This document shows positions 1 to 11,712 of a DNA stretch of 64,000 bases, in pieces. The number at the start of each line of letters is the position of its first letter. Within the stretch, counting starts at the first letter, position 1. The translations under genes were made by a program, and so were the position numbers. Source of the DNA: Stenocarpella maydis (Eukaryota; Ascomycota; Sordariomycetes; Diaporthales; Diaporthaceae). The notes beneath the pieces were generated by a model. It worked only from the letters and a program-made list of their open reading frames with translations, made no database searches and was not told the DNA's origin. The stretch lies in contig NQMI01000043.1 of assembly GCA_002270565.1 (NCBI GenBank), positions 261,186 through 325,185 on the forward strand, read 5' to 3'.

Positions 1-1257
1 AAGTTATACCCTTTCCACTTAATAAAGTATTCCATTATTCCTTAGTATTATCTAGAGTCTATAATTCTTTCTACTTTATACTCCTTATTATATTTATTAA
101 GAGTTTCAATCTATATTTTAAGTTTTGCATCCTTAGGTGCTAGTTCTAAGAGTGAGATATAAAAAACTAGGTATTATTTTATTCCATTAGATAACGAAAG
201 TTCATAGTTAGTATTTAAAAGTTTTGAAATTTTAAAGAGGCTGATTTTTTATAGTTAAGCTTATTGCTAAGTTGCTTGGTTTTAATATTTTGGTGGAGAA
301 GATAAACCTTATCTCCCTCCTTAAGAATTAGTCCCTTAATTTTTTTCTGGTTTGTATATTTCATTATTTATTCCTATATAAAGGAGAGTTCTATTTGGAT
401 ATCTTTTTAAATTTATCTGATTTATATTGCTTTCTAGTCTGCTGATTCCGCTAGGGTATTATCTAGTAGTAATTTATAATATGCCTATAGTTTATATCCA
501 TAGAGTGTAAAGAAAGATGACTGTTTAGTTATGCTAGTAGTTGCGCTATTATAGGCAAACTATACTAGTGGTATCAGTTTAACCCAATTATCCTATAATT
601 AGTTAATATAGTATTAGAGGTATTATTCTATAATCTAGTTAATTTATTCTATTTATCCATTTATTTGCGGATATACTATTATTAAGAGCTTATGCTTTAC
701 TCTAAGTTGCTTTATTAGTAACTTCCAGAAGTTTAATATAAAAAGCTTATCTCTATCTAAGATAATTTTATATAGCATTCTATAGTTGCTTATAACGATT
801 TATAAGAATATATATGTAAGTTCTTCTATAGTGCTGGCTTCCTTATATAGTATGAAGTATGCATACTTGCTCAGTCTATAAACCATTACTAGAATACTGT
901 CATACAGTACTCCAATTAAGGATTCTTATAAGAAAGGTAGCTTAATAATAAAGTTCAGGCTAATGGATAACTATATAGCCATGGGTACTAGTAAGGGTTT
1001 TAACAATCCATATGGTTTATATCTGGAGGCCTTGTTTTTATTATATGAGTTGCATTTACTAATAATATCTTAAACTTTCTTTTTAAAGTTAGGGATCTAG
1101 TAATTCCACTAAATTCTTTTAATTATTGCTGCAACACCTTAGTAGCCATATACTAGTACTTTATATATTTCCATAATTAACTTATCTTATTCTTTTCGAT
1201 TAGTGAGTATTTTTCTGGTTTGGAAATTAACTCTAATTATACCATTAAGTTCCCAGT
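1..1257 (-). mobile_element. Ty3/gypsy integrase remnant (RIP-decayed)
   Basis: On the minus strand this AT-rich tract reads as the C-terminal half of a Ty3/gypsy polyprotein. Around 400-1000 one frame gives integrase-like text such as VYRLSKYAYF, ILDRDKLF, VVYPQINGQIE and LAQFAYNSATTS. These match the integrase core (usual forms: VDRLTKYAYF, SDRDKLF, YHPQTDGQTE). Several residues differ from the family by single transitions (D to Y or N, T to I), and stops appear where W or Q is expected. The element continues off the left edge of the window. It is the downstream part of the reverse transcriptase region at 1808-4411, from which it is separated by an LTR-A insertion. It is not functional. Assignment to gypsy is firm, exact borders are not. 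Confidence 0.8.
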
Positions 1258-1807
1258 TGTTAAACGGAACCGCTCAGCAAGGAGTTACCCTAGACTTTGT
1301 ACAAGGAGTTACCCTAGACTTGCGAGTCAGGCGATTTTCGCTAAGTACGCCCAGTGCGTGCGTGACGCAAGATGAGTTTAGTGGCCGTGAGTCGATTATT
1401 TTGGCCTGCATTTGCACCTTAATTTAGACCTCTGCATTACCCTTATTTCTTACCCAAAAAGTATATAACTTAGTGCATTGGATAGCTTGATTTCTGAAGT
1501 TTATATGTACTTAATTTGGGCATTGCTAGGGCTATGGTTGGCTAGTTGCTTGGAACCAAAGATGGTGTGTTGGAAGGGCGAATTTTCCGGCATTTGCAAA
1601 TTTGCACCAGAGCCTACCGCAGCGTGCCCGCGGGTGAGACGACGTCGGAGGGTATATAAGGAGGGCTTACAGAAGCCCAACTTAATTCAATACAAAGTTG
1701 TCCAGACCATTGTCAATCGTCCCAATTCGCCTCAGAGCACCATACTACGACCCTGCCGAAACACACACACTGAACTGAATGCTATTTTATAGCACAAATT
1801 CATCAGA
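1258..1807 (+). repeat. LTR-A copy 1 (solo LTR-like insertion, TSD CCAGT)
   Basis: This 550-bp repeat starts TGTTAAACGGAACC and ends ATTCATCAGA. It is flanked by the perfect 5-bp direct repeat CCAGT (1253-1257 and 1808-1812). It sits inside the gypsy pol region. A TATA box (GTATATAAGG, about 1652-1661) is followed at once by a small hairpin (GGGCTT-ACAG-AAGCCC), so the repeat carries a promoter reading rightward, as an LTR does. It has two copies of a ~21-bp AGGAGTTACCCTAGACTT motif near the 5' end. Other copies have three. It is much less AT-rich than its surroundings. The 3' end lacks the canonical CA. Confidence 0.85.
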
Positions 1808-4411
1808 CCAGTTAAGAATAAGGCTTCCATCTTCTTAAGCTTTAAATACTATTCATTCCATAGGTGAATCTTTATCTTAATGATCAGGTCTTTAACTAAG
1901 CGCATCTGCTCTTGCGTTTTTAACTCTATTTATATGGATAACCTTAATATTAAATTATAATAAGGACTCTATATATCTAACTTGTTATTTATTAAGAGTC
2001 TTAGTTGTTATAAAAGTTGTAAAATTCTTATAATCTATATAGAGTTTAATCTGCTTTTTAGCTCCTATAAAGTGATATTACTATTCCTGGAATGCATATA
2101 TTATTACTATGAATTCTTTATCTGGTATAGTATAGCGGGTTTCTAGTCTATTAAATTTCTTACTAAAGTTTATAATAATATATATTCTTTCTTAATTATC
2201 TTTCTAGGTAAGTTCTCTGCCTGCAGCATTATTTAAGGCATCTATATAGACTTTAAATTCTTTTTTTAGGTCTGCTTCCTTAAGTATAGGGTTTTCTATA
2301 ACTTTATTTTTAAGTATCTAAAAAGCTTATTATTTAGTATTTATCCATCTAAAGGTGTAATTCTTCTTAATAATGTTTATTAGTAGTTTTGCAATATTGC
2401 TATAGTATGTAATGAATTATTAATAGAAGTTGGTATATCTGAGAAATGCTTTAATGTCCCTAATGTTTATAGGAGTTAGCTAGTCTTTAATTGCTTTAAC
2501 CTTTCCTTCTTATAGCTTGATTTTTCCTAGTTTAATTATATATTTAAGGTAGTTAACTTTTTATATATATTAGTTGTATTTCTTTAGTTCCATTAGAAGG
2601 TTAGCATCCTAAAATTTTTAAAGAACCTTTTTAATATATTCTTTATATTTATTAGGGTCTTTTAAGAAGATAAGGATATTATCTAGATAAGTAATAAGAA
2701 AGATATTAAACTATTTGCTTAGGACTTAGTTAATTATATTCTGGAATAATATAGATGCATTAGTTAATCTGAAAGGTATAATTATTATCTTATAATATCG
2801 ATAGTATATCTTGAATGTTATCTTTCATTCTTCTTCTTTTTTTATTTAGATAAGATTATATTAATATTTTAAATTAAGTGCTATAAATCATTTTACTCCT
2901 TTAAGTTAATCTTATAGTTTCTTAATAAGTGGGAGAGGGTATTAGTTTTCAATTATAATATTATTTAATTCTTAGTAATTAATGTAAAGTTATAGCTTGC
3001 TATTTTTCTTTAGTATAAAGAGGATTAGGTATCCTGCTGGTAATTATAATAGTCTAATGAATCCTTTCTTAAGGTTTTTATTAAGGTATTCTTTAAGTTC
3101 TTTAAGTTATTCCTTATTAAGTCTATAGATAAGCTTAAACTAAGGCATTATTTTGGGTTTTAATAGTATCTTATAGTCCTATTATATATATTATAATAAT
3201 ATAGTATTAAGTTATTCCTGGAATACGTTTTTGAATTTATGGTAGTCTTTTAGTATTTATGCTTGTTTATTGTTTTTATCTTCTTCCTTTCCTTCCTTTA
3301 GGTAAAGGAGGTATTATTGTGTTTCCTATATTGTGCGTTAACTGGTTGTGTTGGAGTGATGATCTCCTGATTGGCTTCGGTTCTTCCGTGAGGCACTCAA
3401 GTGGCTCAATCCTTCTCTATCTTCCTAGAGCCGGGTCTTCTGCCTGCTCCCAGAGGTATCCATAGGTTCATTTAAGTGCATTACCTATTCACTATCCTTA
3501 GTAATATAACTCCTTCCCTTGCCATTAATTACAACCTTCCTTTAGGGTATAGCATTATCCTAAAAGATCTAGCTAGTAATCTAATTAATTTAAGAATTAT
3601 CTTTTCTTAGCTAAAGTATTCCCAAGATTAATTAATGATTTACTATCTTAATAATATTAAATAATAGTAATTTCATATGGTTGTAAATCTAAACTAAGAA
3701 GGGATTAGTCTTTATATTAATAATTCCATTACTATAAAATACTTTAGTTTTATCTATTATGTTAAGTTTATAGGGTTCCTTTTTCTTATACTATAGTAGG
3801 TAATATCTATTTACTACCTTTATGGATATAAAATTCCCTTATGCTTTACTATTAATAAGTGCTAAGCACATGTAGACTCCTAGCTCAACCTGAACCGTTA
3901 GGTAGCTATAGTTGCTTGCTATTGCGCATAAGTACTTCATAGTGTAGTTGGTTGCTATCTGAGGTTTTATAAACAGCCCTTCTAGTTTTTAACTACTTAT
4001 CCACTACTAGGACCTTCTTAATGCTCTCAAGGTTCCGCTTTATAATATCTTGTGATTTTTATAGATCATCAATCAGCTATCATATACTATCTTCCTATTC
4101 TTTTATTATTAGAGATTTAAGTAGCAGCTCTTACTATCTCAGTAGATACCAATCTTAAGCCTTATTAAGCATGTGCACCTTGCAAATTGGCTCATTACAA
4201 TCCACCCATCTATTAGGGTTTTATAAGCATTCCAAGGGTATATAAAAATCTAGCCTTATTAGGGCATATCCCATCTTATTATATTTCTAATATAAGTGCT
4301 AATTCTTAAAGTTATTATACTTATATATATACTTAATATCCTTATCTAGGTATTATTAGGGAAACTAGTTATACTTAGTTTTCTCCCTTATATATTCTTT
4401 ATATCCATTAT
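1808..4411 (-). mobile_element. Ty3/gypsy reverse transcriptase-RNase H and gag/protease remnant
   Basis: This is the continuation of the minus-strand gypsy element. Near 3000-3130 the frame reads KPKIMPQFKLIYRLNKE, KKGFIRLL and LPAGYLILFILKKN, the decayed N-terminal RT motifs (usual KPKFQPIYRLNEE, SSSPAGYPILFVPKKN). Near 2680-2790 it reads IIIPFRLTNASILFQ and IFLITYLDNILIF. The catalytic YLDD has become YLDN by a G-to-A change. Stops replace W and Q codons. Positions about 3480-4411 should hold gag and protease but are too decayed to outline. A less mutated GC-richer patch lies at about 3330-3470. The order (RT at high coordinates, integrase at low) fits one element reading leftward. Confidence 0.85.
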
Positions 4412-4616
4412 TGTTGAATGGCCTTTACCATATGGCTGTTGGTATGTATGTACAGTGGTTATCGAACTGGTTCTGTTATTCAATGATCTATCTAGGTTCT
4501 GAAACAAGGGAGGGGAAGCACACAGTAGGGGCTTAAGGCCTCCGTGCGGTACCTAGGTGGCTAACTAAGCCACCTTATCCCCATACTAATATATGATCCT
4601 AAGTGCTATTCTAACA
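4412..4616 (-). repeat. LTR-B, gypsy-type LTR
   Basis: Read on the minus strand, this 205-bp sequence starts TGTTAGAATAGCACTTAGG and ends GGCCATTCAACA, the canonical TG...CA boundaries. It matches the + strand repeat at 63457-63661 over its whole length, with almost all differences being transitions. It contains a hairpin (GGTGGCT...AGCCACC). It lies upstream of the gypsy coding remnant in the orientation expected of a 5' LTR. The sequence that follows lacks the primer-site-like segment seen after the other two LTR-B copies, so it could instead be a solo LTR. No target duplication was found. Confidence 0.75.
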
Positions 4617-4662
4617 CTAGGGATCTTTTCTTTTATAATTGTATATCTTCCTTTTAGCCTNT
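4617..4662. other. Short AT-rich spacer with one ambiguous base
   Basis: This is pyrimidine-rich spacer between LTR-B and the next LTR-A copy. It includes a single N at 4661. CCTnT at 4658-4662 is the left target duplication of the LTR-A insertion that follows. Confidence 0.6.
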
Positions 4663-5260
4663 TCTGATGAATTTGTGCTATAGAATAGCATTCAGTTCAG
4701 CGTGTGTGTGTTTCGGCAGGGTCGCAGTATGGTGCTCTGAGGCGAATTGGGACGATTGACAATGGTCTGGACAACTTTGTATTGAATTAAGTTGGGCTTC
4801 TGTAAGCCCTCCTTATATACCCTCCGACGTCGTCTCACCCCTGGGCACGCTGCGGTCGGCTCTGGTGCAAATTTGCAAATGCCGGAAAATTCGCCCTTCC
4901 AACACACCATCTTTGGTTCCAAGCAGCCAGCCAACCATAGCCCTAGCAATGCCCAAATTAAGTACATACAAACTTCAGAAATCAGGCTATCCAATGCACT
5001 AAGTCATATACTTTTTGGGTAAGAAATAAGGGTAATGCAGAGGTCTGAATTAAGGTGCAAATGCAGGCCAAAATAATCGACTCACGGCCACCAAACTCAT
5101 CTTGCGTCACGCACGCACTGGGCGTACTTAGCGAAAATCGCCTGACTCGCAAGTCTAGGGTAACTCCTTGCTAGAAAGTCTAGGGTAACTCCTTACAACG
5201 AAGTCTAGGGTAACTCCTTGCACGGAGTACCAACGCCCTGCTGAGCGGTTCCGTTTAACA
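4663..5260 (-). repeat. LTR-A copy 2 (minus orientation)
   Basis: This is a 598-bp copy, starting TCTGATGAATTTGTG and ending CCGTTTAACA on the + strand. It has three of the ~21-bp AAGTCTAGGGTAACTCCTT units at the U3 end. The flanks are CCTnT (left) and CCTAC (right). These are compatible with a 5-bp target duplication if one C-to-T change occurred, but the N prevents certainty. It is barely mutated compared with its neighbours. Confidence 0.85.
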
Positions 5261-5460
5261 CCTACTATAAGAAGTATGAGGCTGATGCTGGTCATATGGG
5301 GGGTGGAAATCAGTGGGATGGTGGCTTAGGCGATAATGGTAAGGGGTCCTCCTGGAATCCTGTAACTATAGAGGATATTAAGCAGGAGATTAAGGCAGAG
5401 AAGGCCGAGCCCATTATTAATCCTCACACCTTTGGTTATATAATAGAGTAGGTGGTTCTG
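5261..5460 (+). other. Short, weakly mutated open fragment of unknown origin
   Basis: From 5263 to 5451 one + strand frame stays open for 62 codons and is polar and glycine-rich (it includes HMGGGNQWDGGLGDNGKGSS), followed by an acidic/basic stretch (IKQEIKAEKAEP). It then meets TAG and dissolves into AT-rich DNA. There is no start codon in frame because the LTR-A insertion removed or displaced the upstream part. It is probably a piece of a transposon gag or accessory ORF, but I do not recognise it. Confidence 0.35.
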
Positions 5461-5999
5461 GGTTATATAGTAATTTTCAAAAGGTTGGCATTCTATATAG
5501 TGAAATAAAGGGTTAAATCATATAATATACTTTTTATACTATATATTATAAAATTTAAACTCCCCTCTTACTACTTTTTAATTATATAGATTATAATCTG
5601 AGTATTAATATGGGTTCTTAATAGCTTATCTTTATATATCCTAGCTTTATCTATCTTTATTTAAGGCTTATCTTAGTCTTTTTAGACCCTATCTAGCTTT
5701 ATCTAAGTCCTATCTTGCTATATTTAGGCTATATTAAGCTCTATATAAGGCCTATTTTTCTCTATCCAGGTGTTATCTAGCTTTATATAAGTTAAAAATC
5801 TATCAGTCCAGCTTACTTCTAGCTTTATATGGATCTAAGATCTATCTGCCTATATTAATTCCAGCTTAATTCTAGCTCTATTCTAGCTTAGTTCTAACTT
5901 AATTCTAGCTCCATTTTAGCTTAGTTTTATTTTAGTTCTATCTTAGTTCTATCTTAGTTCTAGCTCTATTCTAGCTTAATTCTAGCTCCATTCCAGCTT
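5461..5999. repeat. AT-rich tract with degenerate pyrimidine minisatellite
   Basis: There is no coding signal. From about 5860 to 6005 the sequence is built of imperfect 8-12 bp variants of TTCTAGCTTA / GCTCCATT repeated in tandem. Similar looser units start near 5630 (CTAGCTTTATCTA). It lies just downstream of copia RNase H text on the minus strand, so it may be the decayed 3' end or LTR of that element. Confidence 0.5.
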
Positions 6000-6420
6000 A
6001 ATTCTAACTTCCATATAGGTCCAGATCCTTAATATTTTCTTGCATATAGACCCCCTATTTTCTACAGCCTATCCTTTATACATTCAGACCCCCTCTCTAA
6101 TTCCTCCCCCTTTTCATACAGACTACCTACTTCTTCCCATTCAGGCACTTAACATATGCTTCAACTCTGATTCTTAGGGTGTTTATTATAATCAGCCGCT
6201 TTAGTGCTTCATTTAGGACTTTCTTTATATAAGCATCTATTAGGTTATCCTTTTTATTAATCCATTATACTTCTAATATCTCCTTCCTCTTATATGCTTC
6301 TCTTAGCAATATAATATTAATCATTAGCTTCTTCTTATTAATTATACTAAGCTTTACTAGGCATTTATATAGTAATTATAAGTCTATATAGATTACTACT
6401 GGTATTCCTAGCACCTCTAG
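6000..6420 (-). mobile_element. Ty1/copia RNase H C-terminal fragment (first copy)
   Basis: The minus strand reads LEVLGIPVVIYIDL, CLVKLSIINKKKLMI and LREAYKRKEILEV followed by WINKKDNLIDAYIKK. This is the decayed C-terminal RNase H of Ty1/copia elements (usual CTDSKSLYDCLVKLGTTQEKRLMID and RWINGRDNPADAMTK). The tryptophan before WIN is now a stop. The fragment runs into an N gap. The same sequence recurs on the other side of the gap at 6730-7140 with many transition differences. Confidence 0.75.
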
Positions 6421-6729
6421 NNNNNNNNNNNNNNNNNNNNNNNNNNNNNNNNNNNNNNNNNNNNNNNNNNNNNNNNNNNNNNNNNNNNNNNNNNNNNNNN
6501 NNNNNNNNNNNNNNNNNNNNNNNNNNNNNNNNNNNNNNNNNNNNNNNNNNNNNNNNNNNNNNNNNNNNNNNNNNNNNNNNNNNNNNNNNNNNNNNNNNNN
6601 NNNNNNNNNNNNNNNNNNNNNNNNNNNNNNNNNNNNNNNNNNNNNNNNNNNNNNNNNNNNNNNNNNNNNNNNNNNNNNNNNNNNNNNNNNNNNNNNNNNN
6701 NNNNNNNNNNNNNNNNNNNNNNNNNNNNN
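6421..6729. other. Assembly gap (309 N)
   Basis: This is a run of N inside a duplicated copia fragment. Any reading frame drawn through it is meaningless. Confidence 0.99.
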
Positions 6730-8190
6730 TTCCATATGGGTCCAGATCCTTAACATTTTCTTCCGTATAGATCCCCTATTTTTTATAGCCTATCCTTTAT
6801 ATATTCAGACCCCCTCTTTAATTCCTCCCCTTTTATATAGACTACCTACTTCTTCCCATCTAAGCGCTTAATATATGCCTTAACTCTAATTCTTAGAGTG
6901 TTTATTATAATTAGCTGCTCTAATACTTTATTTAGGACTTTCTTTATATAAGTATTTACTAGGTTATCCTTCTTATTAATCTATTATACTTCTAATATCT
7001 CCTTCCTCTTATATACTTCTCTTAGCAATATAATATTAATCATTAGCCTCTTCTTATTAGTTATATTAAGCTTTACTAGGCATTTATATAGTAATTATAA
7101 GTCCATATAGATTACTACTGGTATTCTTAGCACCTCTAGATAGTTAAAGATTTAGTTGATTATTATACTAAGTGCTATACTACTATTAAACCCTATTATT
7201 ATTCTATATAGCTTGCTTACTAGTATACTTCATATAACTCACTTATACTTTATTAAGCTCCAGTAGATAATATTTCTATGGATCTTAAAGTTAGTCTCCA
7301 TATAGTCTTCTCCCATTACTATAGCAATAATAAATCCTAGCTATAAGCTAAGGTCCTTATTATTAGCAAAGGATCTATCTGTAAAGATATAGAGCTTTAT
7401 ATAGCTTAAATTAAGTAGTATAAATTTAATCCCCCTATCAGGGTTCTCCTTCTACTACTTAATTTATATGTTTAAGGCTTCTATATCTTTCTCCTTAGGA
7501 TCCCTAATTTATATAGCTATAGAAAGATTATATAATAACTCTAATTAGCAGATTAAGGCAATATATGCCCCTTAGGCTCTCTAGGCAATATACTGCTGGG
7601 CTGCATTATCTATATAAGGGTTGATTAGTTTCAATTATATAGCTTATCCTTTTTATATAAATAAGATATTCTCTTTATCCAACTTAATCCTTCCANGTAT
7701 TAGCTTTTACTTTAAAGAGGGTGGAATTAAACTTATAAAGGAATGAGTCTATAAGGCCTACTTATTATATATTAGCTAAGTATTAGTAAGCTTTCTTAGT
7801 ATTATTTAGGTTTTTATATATAATCTTTATAATAAAAATTAAGAAAGCTATAATAAATACTCCAAAACCTGTACTTCTTAAGGCTTTAGCCTAAATTATA
7901 AAAGCTTAAAAGATATCAGCCAGTCTAGATTTATTAGATTTTAATACTAATTAGCTATATATATAGTATAGCTATATATATTCTAAACTAATTATATTAG
8001 CATTTATAGTAATTTTTATATATATTTTAATCTATTATATTTCTAGGTCTTATAAATCCTAGAGAGAGGGTATATTAGGCAGTTAGATATAGGAAAATTT
8101 AGGGAAATTAAATATTTAAAAATGGAGGTTAAGGAAAAGAAAATAAATATTCTTCTAGACTAGCTAAGTAAAGAAGAGAGTCTTTTATAA
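6730..8190 (-). mobile_element. Ty1/copia RNase H and upstream pol remnant (second copy)
   Basis: At 6730-7140 this repeats the fragment left of the gap. It then continues upstream on the minus strand with LYIFTDRSFANNKDLSL and IIYWSLIKYK, which correspond to the copia RNase H start (usual YVFTDGSFANNKD..., IIHWSSTKCKR). The first catalytic aspartate region is recognisable. Stops and W/Q losses show it is dead. From about 7500 to 8190 the text becomes too AT-rich to read, apart from one N at 7696. Confidence 0.7.
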
Positions 8191-8363
8191 TATTATAAGG
8201 TTTATAGATAAGTCCACGGAATCTAATTAAATCGATATAGAGTATGAAAGATAAAGAAAAGAGAGATAAAGGATCCCTATAGGGAGCCCTTGGGAAATGT
8301 GTCTAAATACTTGGAGTCTGGTTATGTAAGCCGGACAACCAGCCCTGGGCAACGACCATCACA
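8191..8363 (+). repeat. LTR-C copy (173 bp, decayed)
   Basis: This aligns end to end with the 173-bp repeat at 56992-57164, including TACTTGGAGTC, GCCGGACAACCAGCCCTGGG and the terminal ACA. Its start has become TATTATAAGG where the other copy has TGTCACGGGG, all by transitions. No target duplication is visible here. Confidence 0.75.
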
Positions 8364-8840
8364 ATATAATATAAACTAAGTTACCTTAGTAACTTTCAAA
8401 GCTTTATAGATATTCTTACTAATTATATAGTAAAAGAAAGCTATACTCTAAACGTAGTATAAAGTATTACTACTTACTAATATAAAGAATTTATCTAAGG
8501 ATAATAAGTTATTAGCTATAAGTTATACTTAGTTATTACTTTTATATTTAAGAAGAAAGCTATTAAAGCTCTTTTAATTATATAAGGGTTCCTCTCTAAG
8601 AAGTTTAACTCCTTAAAGATATTATTCCCTTATATACTTTCTTTTAGCCTCTAAGTAGTTTAGTAACTAGTATCCGTCCTTCTTATATATAAAGCATTAT
8701 TTCTTAAATATATTTTATATAAAGGATCTATTTTTATATAAAGCTTTATTCTAATTCTAAAATCTAACTTTCTTCTTATTATGTAGAAACTTTTAGTAAT
8801 ATTTGTATTTACTCTTATAGTAAGTATTAGTATAATAGAT
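8364..8840. other. AT-rich RIP relic, no recognisable content
   Basis: This is highly AT-rich with no readable domain. TAGAT at 8836-8840 is the left target duplication of the next LTR-A copy. Confidence 0.6.
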
Positions 8841-9434
8841 TGTTAAACGGAACCGCTCAGCAGGGCGTTGGTACTCCGTGCAAAGAGTTACCCTAGACTT
8901 CGTTGTAAGGAGTTACCCTAGACTTCATAGCAAGGAGTTACCCTAGACTTGCGAGTCAGGCGATTTTCGCTAAGTACGCCCAGTGCGTGCGTGACGCAAG
9001 ATGAGTTTGGTGGCCGTGAGTCGATTATTTTGGCCTGCATTTGCACCTTAATTCAGACCTCTGCATTACCCTTATTTCTTACCCAAAAAGTATATGACTT
9101 AGTGCATTGGATAGCCTGATTTCTGAAGTTTGTATGTACTTAATTTGGGCATTGCTAGGGCTATGGTTGGCTGGCTGCTTGGAACCAAAGATGGTGTGTT
9201 GGAAGGGCGAATTTTCCGGCATTTGCAAATTTGCACCAGAGCCGACCGCAGCGTGCCCAGGGGTGAGACGACGTCGGAGGGTATATAAGGAGGGCTTACA
9301 GAAGCCCAACTTAATTCAATACAAAGTTGTCCAGACCATTGTCAATCGTCCGAATTCGCCTCAGAGCACCACACTGCGACCCTGCCGAAACACACGCTGA
9401 ACTGAATGCTATTTTATAGCACAAATTCATCAGA
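8841..9434 (+). repeat. LTR-A copy 3 (TSD TAGAT)
   Basis: This is a 594-bp copy from TGTTAAACGG to CATCAGA. It is flanked by perfect TAGAT repeats (8836-8840, 9435-9439), which fixes the ends of the family. It has three ~21-bp U3 units, a TATA box and the GGGCTT/AAGCCC hairpin. It is almost unmutated although the DNA on both sides is extremely AT-rich. Confidence 0.92.
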
Positions 9435-11337
9435 TAGATATTAACTTTTATATTATATGCAAACTAATATACTATCTTCCATTCCTATATAATTTAAATA
9501 GTACTTCTAAGATTTATAAATAAGCCTTTATATATAGGCTTATGTTATATAATTATAAACTTAAATTCCTTAATATCTTAAGAAGTATATAATATAGCTA
9601 TATAGAGATTAATTTCTCTCCAATGTCTCCAATTAAAGGCCCTTTATATAAGCTATAATTAGTTTAATAATATTTCAAATACCTCTATTTATTTCTTCCC
9701 TACATTCTCTCTTTTTAGCTATATAAAAGAGAGTATTATTTAATTAACTTAATATTAGGAATAGTTTATATTAGTATTAAAATATTCATTTATAAAGGCA
9801 TAAACTTCATTCTATCATTATTTTAGTCTAATTTATTCAAGCTAAAATCTATATATATAACGTTTTAAAATTAATAGAAAGATAATATAGTATTAGTCTT
9901 CTTATATATCTACTATCTAATATATAGCAATAAAAGATTATATCTTATTATATAATAAATTATATAGTTCTCTAGTATAATTGCCCTTCCTACTCTATAG
10001 CTTAATAAAATATAAGCTTTAAGTTAGCTTAATAGGGCTATTATAGATAAGTCTTATTAGAGGGAGGTTATATATATTATTTCTCCAAAATAATAAATAA
10101 GAGTATCCTTCTATATAAGGGAGTTATAAAAAAGATTCAACCCCCTATAAGAATCTAGTGCCTAGTAGCATTTATTATATAAGTTAAGATTCTATTATAT
10201 AAGACCTTACCAGCCTAGGTATCTCTTAGTTCCTTTAGCATATACTTTATATAATAGAGTTTTAATAATTATATAGTATAAGGGTAATAGGTTCTTTAAT
10301 AAAAGGTTATATTATATAAGGTTCTAATATTATTTAATATTTTAAAATTACTTAGGGTTTGAGTATATATTAAAGAGTAGTTCTAAATTATATAAGCTAT
10401 CTTCTTTAATTACCCTATATTTAGTTTCTTTCAACCTTTAATTTCTTAATTTTATTTATAATTTCTTTAACTAAAATATATAGTCTTTTCCTAACTCTTT
10501 ATATATTTAGAATTTTAATCCTATACTTTTTAAGAGTATCTAGATATTGTCTAAAGAATATTCTCTCTATAGAATTATACTAGATATTTATCTATTCTTT
10601 AAAATCTTTAGATAATAATAATTAAAGGATCTTTATTAATCCTCTCAATATTCTTATTTCTAATATAAGTTATATAATATAGGTATTTAGTTGAATTTCT
10701 ATAAGGCTATTATTAGGATTAATTTAGTTATATTAAGTTATAAGGTTAATATATCTCCTTTAGTCTAGTAGTTTAATAAAACTTCCTTTTTAAGCTTCTT
10801 TATATATTAACTAGTCTTAAGGTTAGTTAGTAATGAACTCAGCCTATAGCTATCCTTCTAGAGTTATTAGTCTTAACATTATAATATTTTTTATATCATA
10901 TTACGTAAATTAGTTAGTTTTAGTACTAATAAGCTATATTAAATAATACAGCCTAGTGTTCTATAATTATATAATAATACATACTGTACTACTTATTCTT
11001 ATATAATTATTAGCTCTTATTAATATAAAAGCCTTATTAAGTATAAGATTCTTATATAATCATTAGCTTCTACTACTATAAATACCTTATTAAGCACAAG
11101 TCTTTTAAGTAATTTAGTTATGTAGAAGTCATTTTTCCTTATATAATTATTAGCTTCTATAATTTACAAATGCCTTATTAAGTATAATAAAAAATTATTC
11201 ATAAAATATAATATAAACATATAATTCCCAGCTCTTCTAAGGTTACTAATCTAGTAAGCTTGATTAAATTATCTTTATATAAAGCTTATCTCTTCACTCT
11301 TATTAATTTTCAAATTGCCAAGCAATCCACTAATTAG
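9435..11337 (-). mobile_element. RIP-decayed internal region next to an LTR-B-like repeat
   Basis: About 1.9 kb of very AT-rich sequence without a readable frame. It is placed immediately downstream, on the minus strand, of the LTR-B-like repeat at 11338-11553. The junction carries ATTGCTTGGCAA-like sequence that is also found just inside the LTR at 63661. It is therefore probably the gag end of a gypsy element. The protein itself cannot be read. Confidence 0.4.
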
Positions 11338-11553
11338 TATTAAATGGCCTTTGCTATATGGTAATAGTATGTATGTATATGGGGTTCTATTTGATAGGTC
11401 TATAATTACTTCTTCTTTCTAACTATCTAGGGGGAAGCGGGGATATTTCATATAAATAGAAAAAGTAGCCTCTTCTCCTACCAAGCCCCTGGCTTAGTCA
11501 GGCAGCCTAGTCCAATAGGATTGCGTGCGATCCAATAGGGCAATATTCCAACA
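11338..11553 (-). repeat. LTR-B-related repeat (diverged)
   Basis: Read on the minus strand it starts TGTTGGAATATTGCCC and ends AAAGGCCATTTAATA. Both ends and the CATATAGCAAAGGCC segment match LTR-B, but the central part (GGCTGCCTGACTAAGCCAGG, AGAAGAGGCTACTTTTTC) differs. It is therefore a subfamily, not a simple RIP derivative. A primer-site-like segment follows. Confidence 0.65.
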
Positions 11554-11712
11554 GAAATACTATAAAGGTTTCCTTATCCTTAAGATTCAGATTTAATAAT
11601 TTTCTTTAATAAAATATAGGTAAATAATAACTTAATATAAAAATAATAAGTTATAATTTATAATATAAAGGATCCTTAAGACTTTACCTTACTTTACTAG
11701 TACCTAAAGGGC
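11554..11712. other. AT-rich spacer
   Basis: There is no recognisable content. It could include the 5' part of the Tc1/mariner relic that follows. Confidence 0.5.

Noticed and set aside
1478..1792. Open frame MDSLISEV... (and the equivalents near 4692, 9107, 28778, 34677)
   Set aside because: It lies wholly within LTR-A, crosses the TATA box, and recurs only because the repeat recurs. It is reported as a finding, not as a gene.
6376..6756. 126-codon frame through the N gap
   Set aside because: It is almost entirely N. The ends are copia RNase H relic.
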